Source of the DNA: Effrenium voratum
Taxonomy: Eukaryota > Sar > Dinophyceae > Suessiales > Symbiodiniaceae
DNA length: 64,000 nt
Assembly (NCBI GenBank): GCA_963377175.1
Contig: CAUJNA010001502.1
Span: forward strand, 247,501 to 311,500
Direction of reading: 5' to 3'
Translations under genes and position numbers: made by a program
Shown: piece by piece, positions 12,038 to 23,900 of the stretch
Layout of the letters: each line of letters opens with the position of its first letter
Position numbering within the stretch: position 1 is the stretch's first letter
The notes under the pieces: model-generated
The model's input: the letters and a program-made list of their open reading frames with translations, nothing else
Databases searched by the model: none
Told to the model about the DNA's origin: nothing

Positions 12038-12164
12038 AATGTTGACCCAGGATTAATAAACCCTCGGGGGGCGTTCCCTCCAAAAGTGGTCTGAATCCAA
12101 CAACTAAAAAGGGATTCACCCCCCTATGAATCAACCAGGGATTTATTAATCCGGGGTTAACATT
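12038..12164. mobile_element. MITE family TGTTGACCCC, copy 2
   Basis: Ends AATGTTGACCCAGGATTAAT and ATTAATCCGGGGTTAACATT form a 20-bp imperfect inverted repeat. The interior has the family's CCCTCC/AAAAG boxes. Confidence 0.8.
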
Positions 12165-15100
12165 CATTAGGATAAAAGCTTAACTTTCAGTGGGTTAAAT
12201 GGAAACCTACCATTCTAAACACTAAAAGGATCTAAAAAGCTAATCAGGGGTTAACCTTAAGTTGCACCTTCGAAACGCGTCAGCCGCAAAAGCTCAAACG
12301 CGTCAAACGGGCCTCCCGGATCTTGTGCCAGGACCGACGCCGGCTGCCAGCTCCTGGGAGCTAAAAAGGCGCTGACATTGGTGGCCTGTTGCTGAAAAAT
12401 CGAGGGGTTTCCCTGGTAAATGGCGCATAAATATCATAAACCAACCATCTAAACCAGGAATCGCCCTCTATTTTTTAAGCAAACCAACCAAAAAGGACAC
12501 CTATGGGCGCTGAGTTGACCCCTACTTCGCTGTTTGTTGTGTTGTTTGGTTGCTGGTTTACTTGTGGCTAGTTGGTCCTACTCTCCAGTTTTTGGTGGAC
12601 TTGCCTTGTTCTTGCCTTGTGCTTAGTTGATTTTACTGGATTACTTGTGGTTAGTGCTGTTTTTGGCTTATAGCTCCAGTTTTAGACAGGAATCTCCTGC
12701 GGGGAGATGCACCCCACCTAAGTTTGTGACCAACTGATAGGGGATCAACCCGTTCGTCCCTTAAAGGGCAGCCCCCAGTTTGGAAACGACAGCCCAATCC
12801 ACCCACCCCCTCTCCACAAAGACTCAGGCCTTGTCAAGTGCCTGGAATGGGAGTTGCCTTCGGTTATATGCACCTTGTACCCAGTATGAGTATTTCAGCG
12901 TCTGTTTGCTTTGGGGCTGGGCACGGCTAAATTCATTATGACCTGGTGAGGTAGGGCGAGTCTGGAAACAAGGTAAATCACAATGGCCAAAGGATTCGAT
13001 GCCCGCATTGGGTTCCATACTACTTGCCACACAAGTGGAACTAACCTTTCTTGGCCAAAGCACCTGAATACGAAGGTTCATCTTTCGTTTGAAGCCTTAG
13101 CTGCGGTAGGCCAAGACCGAACAAATACAACACTAGCATCATATCGATTTGCTTCGGGCACCTATACTTGGGTTCTCAGCCAACTTATCCAGTTGGTTAA
13201 TTATAAGAAGGCTAACCCCAGTTACACCAGTAACTTATCACCATGGTTCTAACAGCTCCTTACCAGACGTCGGTCGAACACCCGAGTAGGATCATGGCAA
13301 AAAATGTGCTTTCCCGACTCGACGCGCCGAGTGCTCGAGTGCGCTCCCCGCTCCGAGGGATCGCTCACGGAGCCAAAAGCTGTAGAGGAAGGACAGCAGA
13401 AAACAAATCTCGCAGGTGTTCGAGACCTCGGGATGTCTTGGTTGCCGTTGGCAGGGGAGCAACAATTTATAGATTTCAGCAGTTATAAGTGGTTGGATTT
13501 CAACCACTAAACCACAATAAGCAAAACTGTAAAATGTTTCCCAACAACAATCATGATGTCCCCTCTACCTTCTGGGGGGGGGGATATGGTCCCGAATTCC
13601 ACAGATCCAGTTCCCGAGCGAGGCTTCTCACAAAAAGGGAAAATGGAACCATTAATGGAATTCCAGCGGGCTATTCAATTTGTAAAGGGGTAGGGATGGT
13701 GGTTTTCCGGTGTTTGGATGAATTTCCAGGATTGGCCCCTGTTTGCCCAACTCCCTGACTTGTTAGACCACAACACCAGGGTTAGAGCACTTTTCTCATG
13801 GCATCGTGGCCGACTTGGCTGAACTGTTTCAATCGCGTTCAAAACTGGAAGCAAGGCAAATTCGAATTCCCTGCAGCTCCACTAAACATGAACCAACCTC
13901 AAAGAGATCCAATAATTGCGCAAAAGACCAACCCTGAAAGTGATGGTCAGAGCAATCTATGCGTCTGAGGCTTCCCCCTATCCGTGCGATTCATGGGGCT
14001 CCTATGGGTTCTTGTAAGATCTGCGGGGCGGCCGGGCGAAGGTGGGTCAACCGGGTGTGGTACTGGGATGGACTAGTTCGCCTTCCTTAGTCGAGCCCAG
14101 TAGAGTAGCCCAAAAGTTAGATCCGTCCTGGGAATCCCATCTGGAGAAGTGACCTTTTAGGGCGGCACGTCTTTTGTTGAAGATACCTCTTTTGGAGTGG
14201 ATTGAGGGAAACCAAAAGGCAAGCATCCGTTTTTGTGGGTGACCAACATTGACTAACTTTAAAGGCACGCCCATACTTCACCAACTGGACTTAATTAAGC
14301 AATCCAAAAAGAACCTTCATGGCAAATCCCCGCTTGACCCCGCACTGGCTGGTCAGGATCTGTATGGGTTCATGGTTTGCGGCTGGCCGATTGCTAGTTG
14401 CTAACTGCTCACAACTGGAAAAAAGGAACCCAGTGAAGAACTGGCCGCAAGCCCAAACTGTTTGACCTTTGAACAAGTTCGTCATAGCTTGTGCAGTGAA
14501 AAAAGCGGATCGGAACAAGACATGATGCATCCCCCCCATCTGGAACCCTTTCTCATAGGGCATGAAGAAAACTCATATTTAGCACAGGGAGTTATGGGCT
14601 GGGGGATTGCTAAAATCATTACCTTGGCCCTTGTCATGTCAGCACAATGTTACTTGCAGCCCCCACGCGACAATGAACAAGACTGACAAAACATGAACCC
14701 AGGTTTGTTTTCAGTGTGACATGTGTTTATGCAGTCGGAACACTTGGAGACATGATACATAGAAAACAATGACTTGTCTGTCCCGTCAGTCCAAAGATGG
14801 CACGTCACCTCATGCGAAGCCGGGAGAGGCCAAATGTCGGTACTTCTGGGTTGCCCAGTGACCAGAAAGGCATTCTCAGCGCGCCCCGAAACCATCAAGC
14901 AAGAAGGGCTTCGAGGGAAAGCACCGAAAGTTGTATGTCTTTCCAGACCTACGACACACCCAGCGGTTTGAAGCGAGTTTGGGGCGAGTCCAAACTCAGC
15001 CCATTTCAACAACCTGAAGGCTTGACTGTTTGGTCTGCCTATAAGGCAGCTCACCTACCAGCCATGCATTTGCCATGGACCTTTTGTGGAATTATTGGCC

Positions 15101-15421
15101 GTGGGGATCCAATGCCTTCGGCTTGACAATAGAAGTGTAATATTTGCAGACAGCCTTCATTTTTCAGAGCCGCCCTTTCACTTGGCTGGAACTAGGACCC
15201 CAGCAAAAAATAGTTTTTGCCTGGTTAGTGGAAAACAAACAAGACCCCAACAAAAACAATGAGTCAAAAAGGGGAGCCACTTCTGGGGAGGTTGACCCAA
15301 ACAAAAAACTATGTCCAGCAGTGATAGACTCCCTTGAAAACCAAGAGGGGAAATACAAATACTATTTTCAGCAAACGGAAGTCTTCCTCAAACCGACAGC
15401 CATCGAAACTTTTCGGCGCGC

Positions 15422-15496
15422 CTTCCAGGAGAGCCGCGGCAAATGCCAGCTGGCAGAGGCGGGGCAGTCCGGACACCGCTGCCGCCACAGCGGCTC
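15422..15496 (-). CDS. Unknown-gene exon c
   Basis: 75 bp, acceptor TTTATAG, GC donor. Encodes AAVAAAVSGLPRLCQLAFAA and LLE, which could be a membrane or packed helix. Its two leading bases complete the codon left by exon b. Confidence 0.5.
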
Positions 15497-18400
15497 CTAT
15501 AAAACGAGGGACGGCCTACTTGGGGGCGCTATTTGTTTGTTTGGTACCCTGTTTGTGCAAGATTTACGGGAAACCCAAAATAGCGGTCGTTTTGTGTTTC
15601 TCCTTTCTAAATGTTTTAAGGGAATCCAAAAGGAAACCTACCCCAAAAATAGGGTTCGGTTTAAAAACAACACCCAATGTTCACTTCGCGGACTTGGCAG
15701 AATCGTCGAAACTGTGGGTTTACCACTCACTTTTGAGTGGTTCACACCTTCTGAATATTAAGTGGGTAAATAGGCGGCCTCGACAATTTTCAGAATAAGA
15801 ATCGAATCGAATCCGAAGTTGGCTTCCCTTTGGCAAAGAGATTCCCTTCGCACCTCGAACATTGCGAGGGAGAGGAAGGCGAATTTTACCAGCACCCGCA
15901 CCGGCTTCAGACGCCTCAAAGCCAGTGGGTTTAGGGTAGGGAAGACCCTCGTTCTCCTTTCTTTTGGGACCTGGATTCCTGTTGAACCATTTTGAGGGTC
16001 ATTTTCAGAACAATGTAATGGCTGAGCCTGGTTCTAGCCGGGTCTAAGATAAGATGGCACCAAGTCACATACCCCCATCCATATATTCAAAGAAGCCTCC
16101 ACCTCTGGCTTCCACCTGAGCCTGAGTCAAGGACCACCTAGAGACTCCATTGGGGTGGGGGGGGGTGGAAGCTCCCCAAACGAGCTATTTACCTCTTGTT
16201 CCCCATACAAATAAACCCTGAATCCTCTGAACTTGCATTCCCTGTTTCTTCATGGCGTCTCTATGTATGTGTGTATATACATATTCATACATACACTAGT
16301 TTCTTACTGGTTGACTGCCATTGACATTTAGGGATCCATTGCAGCAAGGCGTTCCCAACTAGGAAGCTCACGAACAACCCCTGGCCAGCCGTATGGCACA
16401 TACGAAGGGCATGTTCAGGCCGGTTTCATTGTGTGATGTTAATCCCAGATTAAGAATCCCGTCCTGTTAATAGGGGGGGTGTCTCTCCAAGAGTAAATGA
16501 CTCCCACTAAAAGGGGACAAGCCCCTAGTAGTCAGCCAGGGTTCTGTTGATCCTCGGTTCCCATTATACATCTAAGGGAGAAATACTGTTCATATAACTT
16601 CTACACCCCCGACTCAAAGCCAAAGCGGACCCAAACATGACCCACACACTCCCAAAGTTCTTTTGCCCTAGGGCCGAGCTAGGACAAGTTGATGCGACAA
16701 AGATGACTACATGCTTTTACACATGTATACTATCCTGTACCTTTAAACTGGGGAGAACCAAACTACTCCATACACATTTGCATATACATATATACATATA
16801 TTTCATACATATGTATACATATATATATACACAATACATTATGTATATATATATATATACATATGTCATATTCATGCACAAATTATGAGTGTGGGTGTTT
16901 CTATTCGGGGCGCAGGCTCAGAGGTAACATCACGTAGTAGCACCTTTCCTGAATTGGCCACCAAGCGGCCAATGCGGTGCCCTAAAGGCTTGGACAAGTA
17001 AGGGGTCCAATGCCAAGCACCTTTCCATCGTAGGGGTGCTCGCGCATTTTTTTTGGTGGTTCCCCGGATCCGCAGCGCTCGCTTGGGTCGAGGGACTTCC
17101 GGAACCTGTAGACCTCCAGCTGCCAGGCGGGGCAGCTGGTGACCCATTGGCTGCTGCCTTTGGAGGCCTAGGCCCACCGGGATGGGAACACGACAAGAAG
17201 AAAGCGAGCCGAGCAAACACACAAAAGAGGGGTCTAGGTGCAGAATTTGGGCTGATTTCATGTCTCCAAAGCTCACTTCCTGAGTGGATTGGCAAAAAAA
17301 CAGCAATTGTTTAATAACTGTTTGTTTGTCACTAAAATGGCCCAAACCAGTCCGAACGAAAGGAAACGGGGTTGGATCCTGAAAAAATGGGAGGTTCAGC
17401 AAGACGCCTTGCATCAGGCCGCGCATTTGGAAGCTGAAGGAAATATCAGAAGACTCTCCCTTCAAAGGGCCCCCAAAAATCGAGCATGGAACCAGGTGCA
17501 TTGAAAATGAAATCTGCAAACCAGAGAAACGACCAGGTAATCTACTATAAGGTCTTCCCCCATGTACTTTGGTGTGGCGTGCCTTTTTTTTTGGCTTTGG
17601 ATGCCAAAATAGGTGGCTGTCCTTTTGGCTTCCCTTTTAACACCCACAAAAAAGAGGTATTCTCCGGGGGGGGGGGGGGGAAACAGAACCCCCCCAAAAA
17701 AAAACGACGCCCCAAATTGGATCCGGGTGAACTTTTCCAGCCGGCTCTCCATTCGCTCTGTTTTTCGTGCCTTGTGCACCCACACGGCTGCCAGCTCCAA
17801 AGGCGAGGCTTCCTGGGCGTGCGGCAGATATAAACCAACAAAAAAAAAGTACCCTCAAAAGCAAACAGACCCAAATATGAGCTCTGGACAGGACAAAATA
17901 AGTTGGCAAAATTGGTAGCTAAGCCCAGGTGGTATCCCAACAGCCCTGCAACCCCCGAACCCTCCTTGGAGCTGGTCCAAACTACCCCAGAGCTTGTTTG
18001 GCCAAGAACCCCAAAGCTTCCAGCTGTTGGGAAAAAAAGCAGTGGGCTACCAACAATTTTGTCCAGAGCTCATGTCTTGCGCATTGCTTGCTGCCTTTCC
18101 TTCATTGGCAAGGGCCAATGAGGTTTGTCCAAGACCTGTTGAAGTGGCTAATCAGGAACCAAACAAGGAGAAAGAAGTATTCTTACTGGGCCAGTTTTCG
18201 CCCAGCCATGGGAGCAAAATGGCACCTTGTTTGATTTGTTGATGTTAAAGGAACGCCTCTAGCCAAACAAAGAAACAAAAACAGTGCCGCTGCCGGGCTG
18301 TGGTAAACTAAACCCGGGATCCGATGAACCGTCCTTGAGCGCCGCTTCAGGCCGAGATACCACGCACTCAGAGCCCATGGCGACGAACGAACCCCGACGA

Positions 18401-19453
18401 ATGAGGGACGTCTTGTTTGCTCTTTGTGTTCGGTCTGTGGGTTTGAGGCAGCTCTTTGGCTTGGGGCGTTTAAGGCTGTCGCTGTGCTTGACCCTTCATT
18501 CATATTCGGTTGGCTGATGTGGCTAAAGCTGATTCAATTCTGCAACACAAGGCCGGCCACGCCTTTCGCAAGCGGCATCAGATTAGACAAGGTTGATGCT
18601 GCGGCAAACTTGGAAACCTGTGTTCAATGTTTGCCTGCTTGTGTTATTGTTGGGCCGGAGATGCCTTGTTGCTTGAGGTTCACGTGGCGCAAATTCGTAC
18701 TCGCTTGATGCGAGCATGGGACGGTTTACAGCATGCTGTGCCTTGGTGAACTATAACAATTCACCAGCCTTAAAACAAAGAACCCACGAGTGAGAAAAAC
18801 ATGCATCATGGGTAAACCAATTCACACACCAAATCACCTTGTTTCAGGTTGTCTGTGGCCCAAAAGGTGTTAAACATGAAACCCTGTTTGGGCTTGACTG
18901 GGGAAGCCGCAAAACATAAAGGGACAAGCAGGTGGAATGCGCTGAACGATTGTGTCTGTCACCTCAATTTGCCCAGGTCTGACTTGTGTCATCTTGTCCT
19001 TAAGCTGGCCGGCGGTCGCACGTCCGACTTTGTTTTCGAAGGACCTGGACACCTTTGGCGCAACCACTGACCTGGCTGTCTTGTCCGCTTAAGACCCCTG
19101 GAAACAAATATGCCCACTAGTGATAAGTTCCTTTAAAACAAAACATATTAAGCAAATGGAAGAAAATGGATTCTGTCAAACAGGTCCTAGCTTGCATGAT
19201 CATGGTAGCAATCCGTGCGTTCATACCTTTACTCGAATGCCTGAGAGTCCTTGCAACCGGCCTTAAGCTCTGGAAAGGACTTCAGCGCTGTTGTTTACCA
19301 CCAAAATGATCTTCCCTGAAAGTGCGACTCAGGGAGTGAGATGGCCCTCACGTGCTCCAGGCAGCGCTTCAAGTGGCTTGGCGCGGCACACAGAAGCACC
19401 GCTGAAGGCGACGCCCGCAGCTGCTGAATCGTCGCAGCGTCTTCCTGCAGGAC
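15422..19453 (-). CDS. Unidentified multi-exon gene (three exons seen)
   Basis: Three minus-strand exons of 34 codons, 16 codons plus one base, and 24 codons plus flanking bases share a continuous phase (0 to 0, 1 to 1), AG acceptors and GT, GA, GC donors. Third positions are strongly G/C, unlike the surrounding DNA. The conceptual product has VLQEDAATIQQLRAS, a hydrophobic AVLLCAAPSHL, then LEVYRFRKSLDPSERC, then an Ala/Leu-rich helix. I do not recognise the family. It lies downstream of the coiled-coil gene's stop (20827) and upstream of the transporter, all on the same strand. It may be an independent gene or the N-terminal part of the transporter. Confidence 0.5.
16433..16562. mobile_element. 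MITE family TGTTGACCCC, copy 3
   Basis: GATGTTAATCCCAGATTAAG at one end and TGTTGATCCTCGGTTCCCAT at the other, with a central GGGGGGGTGTCTCTCC / CTAAAAGGGGAC. Diverged from the 31671 copy. Confidence 0.6.
16780..16866. repeat. AT microsatellite
   Basis: TATACATA and TA dinucleotide runs. Confidence 0.9.
17071..17119 (-). CDS. Unknown-gene exon b
   Basis: 49 bp, acceptor TGGCAG, GA donor. Encodes LEVYRFRKSLDPSERC plus one base. Nearly every third position is G or C, whereas the other five frames lack this bias. Confidence 0.5.
17272..17350. mobile_element. MITE family CTCAC, 3'-truncated copy
   Basis: Begins CTCACTTCCTGAGTGGATTG and has GTCACTAAAATGG; the right inverted repeat is missing. 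Confidence 0.7.
19291..19340. mobile_element. MITE family CTCAC, right half
   Basis: TTGTTTACCACCAAAATGATC followed by the terminal ACTCAGGGAGTGAG. The end lies 11 bp from the exon at 19352. Confidence 0.7.
19352..19453 (-). CDS. Unknown-gene exon a
   Basis: 102 bp, acceptor TTTTCGCAG, GT donor at 19350-19351. Encodes VLQEDAATIQQLRAS... and ends LKRCLEH. A CTCAC-family MITE ends only 11 bp beyond the donor. Confidence 0.6.
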
Positions 19454-20826
19454 CTGCGAAAACGCTGACGCTGGGTTTTCTGGTGGACCGTAGGGGATCC
19501 CTCCATTTGCTTATAAGTTTCCAGGAAGAAAACAATCAGCGATAGATTCCCTTTAACACCAACAGGGGAACATAACAAATATTCAGCAACTAGAAGGATC
19601 CCGAGGAGGCGGTCGTCTTGCGGTGTCCAGTGAAAAATCACGCAGAGCCACTTCCTAGTGGCCGGAGGTTGCCAAGCAAAAATGGGGGAAGATGAAAGTA
19701 GGACGCTCCCCTTCCTGTGAAGACAAAGGAACCTCAAGAACAAAAGCACTCACACAAATGGCACGCAAGCATGGCAGGAACCCTGAAACGCATCTGTTCT
19801 TTGGGTGCTCCTTTGAACAACATCCAACAAGGGCTCCCCTAGAGATGTTACTTGGTGATACTGATACCCTATTGAATTTGAAGGTTGCGACAAGGGAGCT
19901 AAACGTCTATTGGCCGGATTTGGGGTAGACGACTACAACACTCTTCCGCAAAGCCCAATTCAGCGCAAATCTATCCTACACCAAACTATATAACCCTGAA
20001 AGCCAAAAACCCACCCTCGCGCAGCCAAAGAGCAGCCCTAAAACCCGTCCGCGCCAAGGCAACACCTTCCTTGCCCATTGGGGTCAGACCTACACATCGT
20101 CCCAGAGAAACCAGGCAGCCGATGCCCTCCGATGCTCTTCGCCGCTTTGCTTTGCTTTTCCAGCGCAAGCGCCAGTGAATCACAGCTAAGAGCTAAATGA
20201 ATCGATGGCGCAGCGCTTACCTGGGAGCGGTGGCAAAGCAGACCTGTCTCAGCCTTCCATTCTCTGGGAAACCTCCAGGAAGCTCCACAGGAAGTTTACC
20301 AAAGCTCCGGTATCTGCACAATATGCTGTTAACTTCCTGCAGACATTCCTAAGATGATTCGTCTTTTCATTTATCTGCGGGTATTAAACGCACCCAAACT
20401 GGGAAATGTCGGCCAATTGAAGCAACCTGTCAGTCTGCAGTCATGCTGCGCTGGAAAGGGCGGACAACGTAACAAAAGCACCCAACATAAGTATGCCCTG
20501 TCGCTGATATCAAAGCATCAGGCACGGTCAGCACTTTTCTCTTCCTTGATAGGATTCTCCCCGCGTGCAAAGATCACTTTTGTGGTAAACAAAGCATTCG
20601 GACTATTGAAACCCTTGTTGGTCAAGGGGAGGGGGCGCAATGGAAATTCATTTGGAGGAAGCACACCCATGATTGATCCGCAAGATTGATTGGCCTAATT
20701 AGGGCTTAATATAAGGGAAACAAAGGGGTGGGCTGGGTAGAACAGGTCTTCCTGCATTTCCCCGCAAAACAATTAAAGGAAAACGTCTCAGCAGGAGCAT
20801 CCGCCAACATTGGTCCAAGTAATGCT
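19454..20826. other. Intergenic stretch
   Basis: Between the stop of the coiled-coil gene and the unknown gene. Apart from a short CCCCTG...CAGGGG repeat around 19504-19575 I see no coding or regulatory element I can support. Confidence 0.5.
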
Positions 20827-20928
20827 TCAACTGGCTTCAGGGACGTTTGGGAGGTGTGTCCTGTCGAGTGACATGCCCGACAGCACCGTCTTGGCACGAA
20901 TGAGGTTCTCCTTCTCGTCCCCGCGCGC
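20827..20928 (-). CDS. Coiled-coil gene terminal exon 27
   Basis: 102 bp, acceptor GTCCAG. Encodes [20 protein letters not shown] and 13 further residues, then TGA at 20827-20829, which gives the 3' end of the coding sequence. Confidence 0.9.
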   Translation of the reverse strand, partial: ARGDEKENLIRAKTVLSGMSLDRTHLPNVPEAS

Positions 20929-23900
20929 CTGGACACCCGCTATCGCTTGAAAAGGCGTGGGAAACAGCATGTTTTGCGGCCATCCCCTTAGTGTGTCCAC
21001 TTTGTTATACAGGGGATCCCTTGGTAAAAGTGACAATGCAAGCACGTGTTCCCATGGGTTTTGAGGGGCCTCTAGCTTTGTCAAAGCTTCTTCCGTGAGT
21101 CCAGGAGCCAAACTGCAGGGGCTGCTTCTTTTCAAGAAGTGAAAGTGATCTGATGGCAGTGTCGCCACGGTTCCCTCAAAGGAGAACTGACTGCTACAGC
21201 ACTCATTTGGGATTCCAGCACCCCCCCCGACTAACCAGGACGAAACTGTAAAAAAACACTCTGGTAGAAGTAGGGCTCTTGTGTATTCTTGTGTAGCATA
21301 TGCATTGCATGGCTTGCCTCAACCCAGCGGAAAAAGAGCAACAATCGCTTCCTGAGTGGAGTGGCCGAACAAGACTATGTTAGTCTACCACCGAAATGGT
21401 CTCGACGAAAAGTAAACAAATCCGACACTTGGGAAGTGAGGATGCTGCGTTCTAACGCTTGCCCTCCCCCCACCCCACACGCACACCCACGCATGGAGGA
21501 TCTCTGTACCAAAGGAATTGCTTTTTCGGGGTGTCAGAATGAAATTGTTTTCTAGAATTCCATCAGCACCCCCAAGGGAAATCAGAACCAAGTTGAGGCG
21601 TCCCTGATTTCAACTTACAACCGTTGCGTGTGACCCGCTCTCCCTCCGTGGTCAAGTGGCGACCATCCCCCAACATACTTCTAAGTCCAAGGTGACCGCT
21701 GTTTGAGGAGATTGAAACCATATTTGGAGCGGCACGTACATGTCACAGGATCCTGCCCTACCCCCCCCCCCCACCGTCTTCAACGCAGGCCCTCTCTCCC
21801 CCAACGCCCGGAACTTTTTTTGGAGGACCGACCGGGCCTGCTTTCGCAGGTCGAAGTTCTCGAGCAGCCAGTCGCACTCCTATGAGTCTCAAGAGTCGGA
21901 GCCTCCAGAGTGGTGGACAATCCCATCATGTCTTTGAAAGGGTCCTGCTGGAAGAACAAGGAGCTTTAGCTCCCCCCTAATCGGTGGTTTTGGTTGGTGG
22001 CTAGGAAGCGGTTTCCCATCTGGGGGACAAATTTGACTTTGCCCGAGTGTCTGCATTGTGCTTGGTCACAACTGCACCCAAACCCCGAAGGCGATCAGGG
22101 AAAACTGCAATTAGATACTGATTTGCTGACAAATATAAGTGCATAATGAGGCTGGTGTACGTTGCCATAGTAGGGAGTATGGGAACATGCCAAGCCTAGG
22201 AGACAACAAAAATGAACGCAACGGCACCCACAATTGATGAAACAGTCCCGCATTTGAGTATATGGGTAGGGCCCTGGCAAGTAGCTTGTGCTTTTTTGTC
22301 TTCCTTCACGCTCACTGTTCATTAGTAAGTGTGCAAGCAACTTGTGAACTCCAATGTGTCTGCCAAGTTGACCACACACTCCTCGCGGCTTGAAACTTTC
22401 AACTCGTGTTGGTTGCAGTGGTTGCAAGTGTCCAAGCTTGGTCGACGAGTCAGGTTGGTTTCCAATACCCTTTCTAAGTCACTGTTCCAACTGCGAGTTC
22501 CTGGCAACCGGCGTGAATCCTTTCCGGCCTACCCCGGCAAATTCCCACCCTGCTCAAAGTCTCATTCACTTTCAACTAGAAACCAATGGAAGCCAGAAGG
22601 TTTGCCAGATTTTCTTTATGGGACGGACTTTTCTCCAGACTCACATCAGGCAATGCAACTTGAAGCTTTCCTTCCCGAGAAGTTTGGTGAAATTATCGTT
22701 ACAACATGACTTGCCAGGGCAAAATGTATTAAATACATTTCATGCAACGTAGCATGCTTGCAACATGCAGCGATGCTCAGGGCCAAACCGAAGCGACCCT
22801 ACAAACAACCCCAGAGACCCACCCTGAGGCAAAATCTTTGGTCACAGTCTTTCAGGCCTTGAGGATCCCCGCAAGCGGACCAACACAAACCGAAAGCATC
22901 GACGAATCGAACACGAAGTCCTTGTGCAAGTTCATGGCGAACTCCTTCGTAGCTGTCGCCTCCTTCTTCTTGCCTTTCACGCTGGAAATCAGAATCCACC
23001 GCTCTATGCCAGGACCTCACATAAGAGGGTTTAGCTATGCTCAGACGTTTCATCATAGGCTACCCAGCAAATACCCTCCCACCAATTCACATGAAACCTG
23101 ACAGGGACGTCCAAACCAGCCCGCCCCCCCAAACGTCGAACGGTTCCATGTGTTACTTGGTGGGAGGGTAGCACTTTCTGGGTTGTCAGTTCGTCTCCTG
23201 CGGACTCCGTCTTGTCCTCCTCCAGGTCCACCTCCAGGTCAGCCTCGGCTTTCGACACTCAGCTCGCTCAAAGGATCCATTGCGGGGCTGCAAGGGTCGC
23301 CAACCCACAAAATGGCGATTTTCGGAGGTTTCCCTTTAAGCAAAGACACAACCGGGTGCCCTCAAACGAAACAAGCCACAAATTCCATCAGGACCCGTAA
23401 GCCCTCAAAAAGTGAATGGACCACATAGGCTGCCCTTATGGCTCCGAATCCCGACGCGAAGACCCTCAGATCCCGCAAAACACCTGACTTCGACGTCAGC
23501 TTCGTTGGTGGTTTCGGCTGGTGGCTAGGAAACGCACCGATTAAATCCAAATAAAGGGTAACCAACCTGAGAAACAGTTCGAGGGTAACCTGAGAACGGG
23601 CAAATGCTGAAACCCGAGAACGGCCCTCATTCGCGCAGAGGGCCTTGTTCTTGGCCTTCTCAGCTGCCAAGGAAAGGTCTGCCTGCGGACACAGGGCTTG
23701 AAAGGCTGTTGACCCTTAGGGAAAAATATTTCAGGAAAATGAAACAACCCCCAGAACTGTAACAATAATGCCAGTCGCACATATACCCGGAAATATCTTT
23801 CGGAACCTTGATGAACCAAAAACGACCGAAACCGGTCTAGTTAATCAAGAGTTCGCAAGATCAGCATTGTCGAAACAGGCAGAATGCTGCAGCCAACCCA

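Larger units (their letters stand above)
11048..15421 (-). other. Non-coding stretch between transporter and unknown gene
   Basis: Holds an inverted-repeat element with TAGGGAATGA ends (11147-11221), one copy of a hairpin repeat (11562-11680) and a complete TGTTGACC MITE (12038-12164). A 309-codon plus-strand frame at 11165-12094 runs across these repeats and is not a gene. A weak candidate exon near 13.32-13.38 kb (minus) is noted under rejected items. Confidence 0.5.

Noticed and set aside
11165..12094. 309-codon plus-strand open frame
   Set aside because: It runs through several dispersed repeats and lacks third-position bias or any motif; overlapping frames on both strands are equally open.
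13300..13380. Possible minus-strand exon (FGSVSDPSERGAHSS) that would extend the unknown gene
   Set aside because: Phase fits, but the acceptor is followed by C and coding bias is weak.
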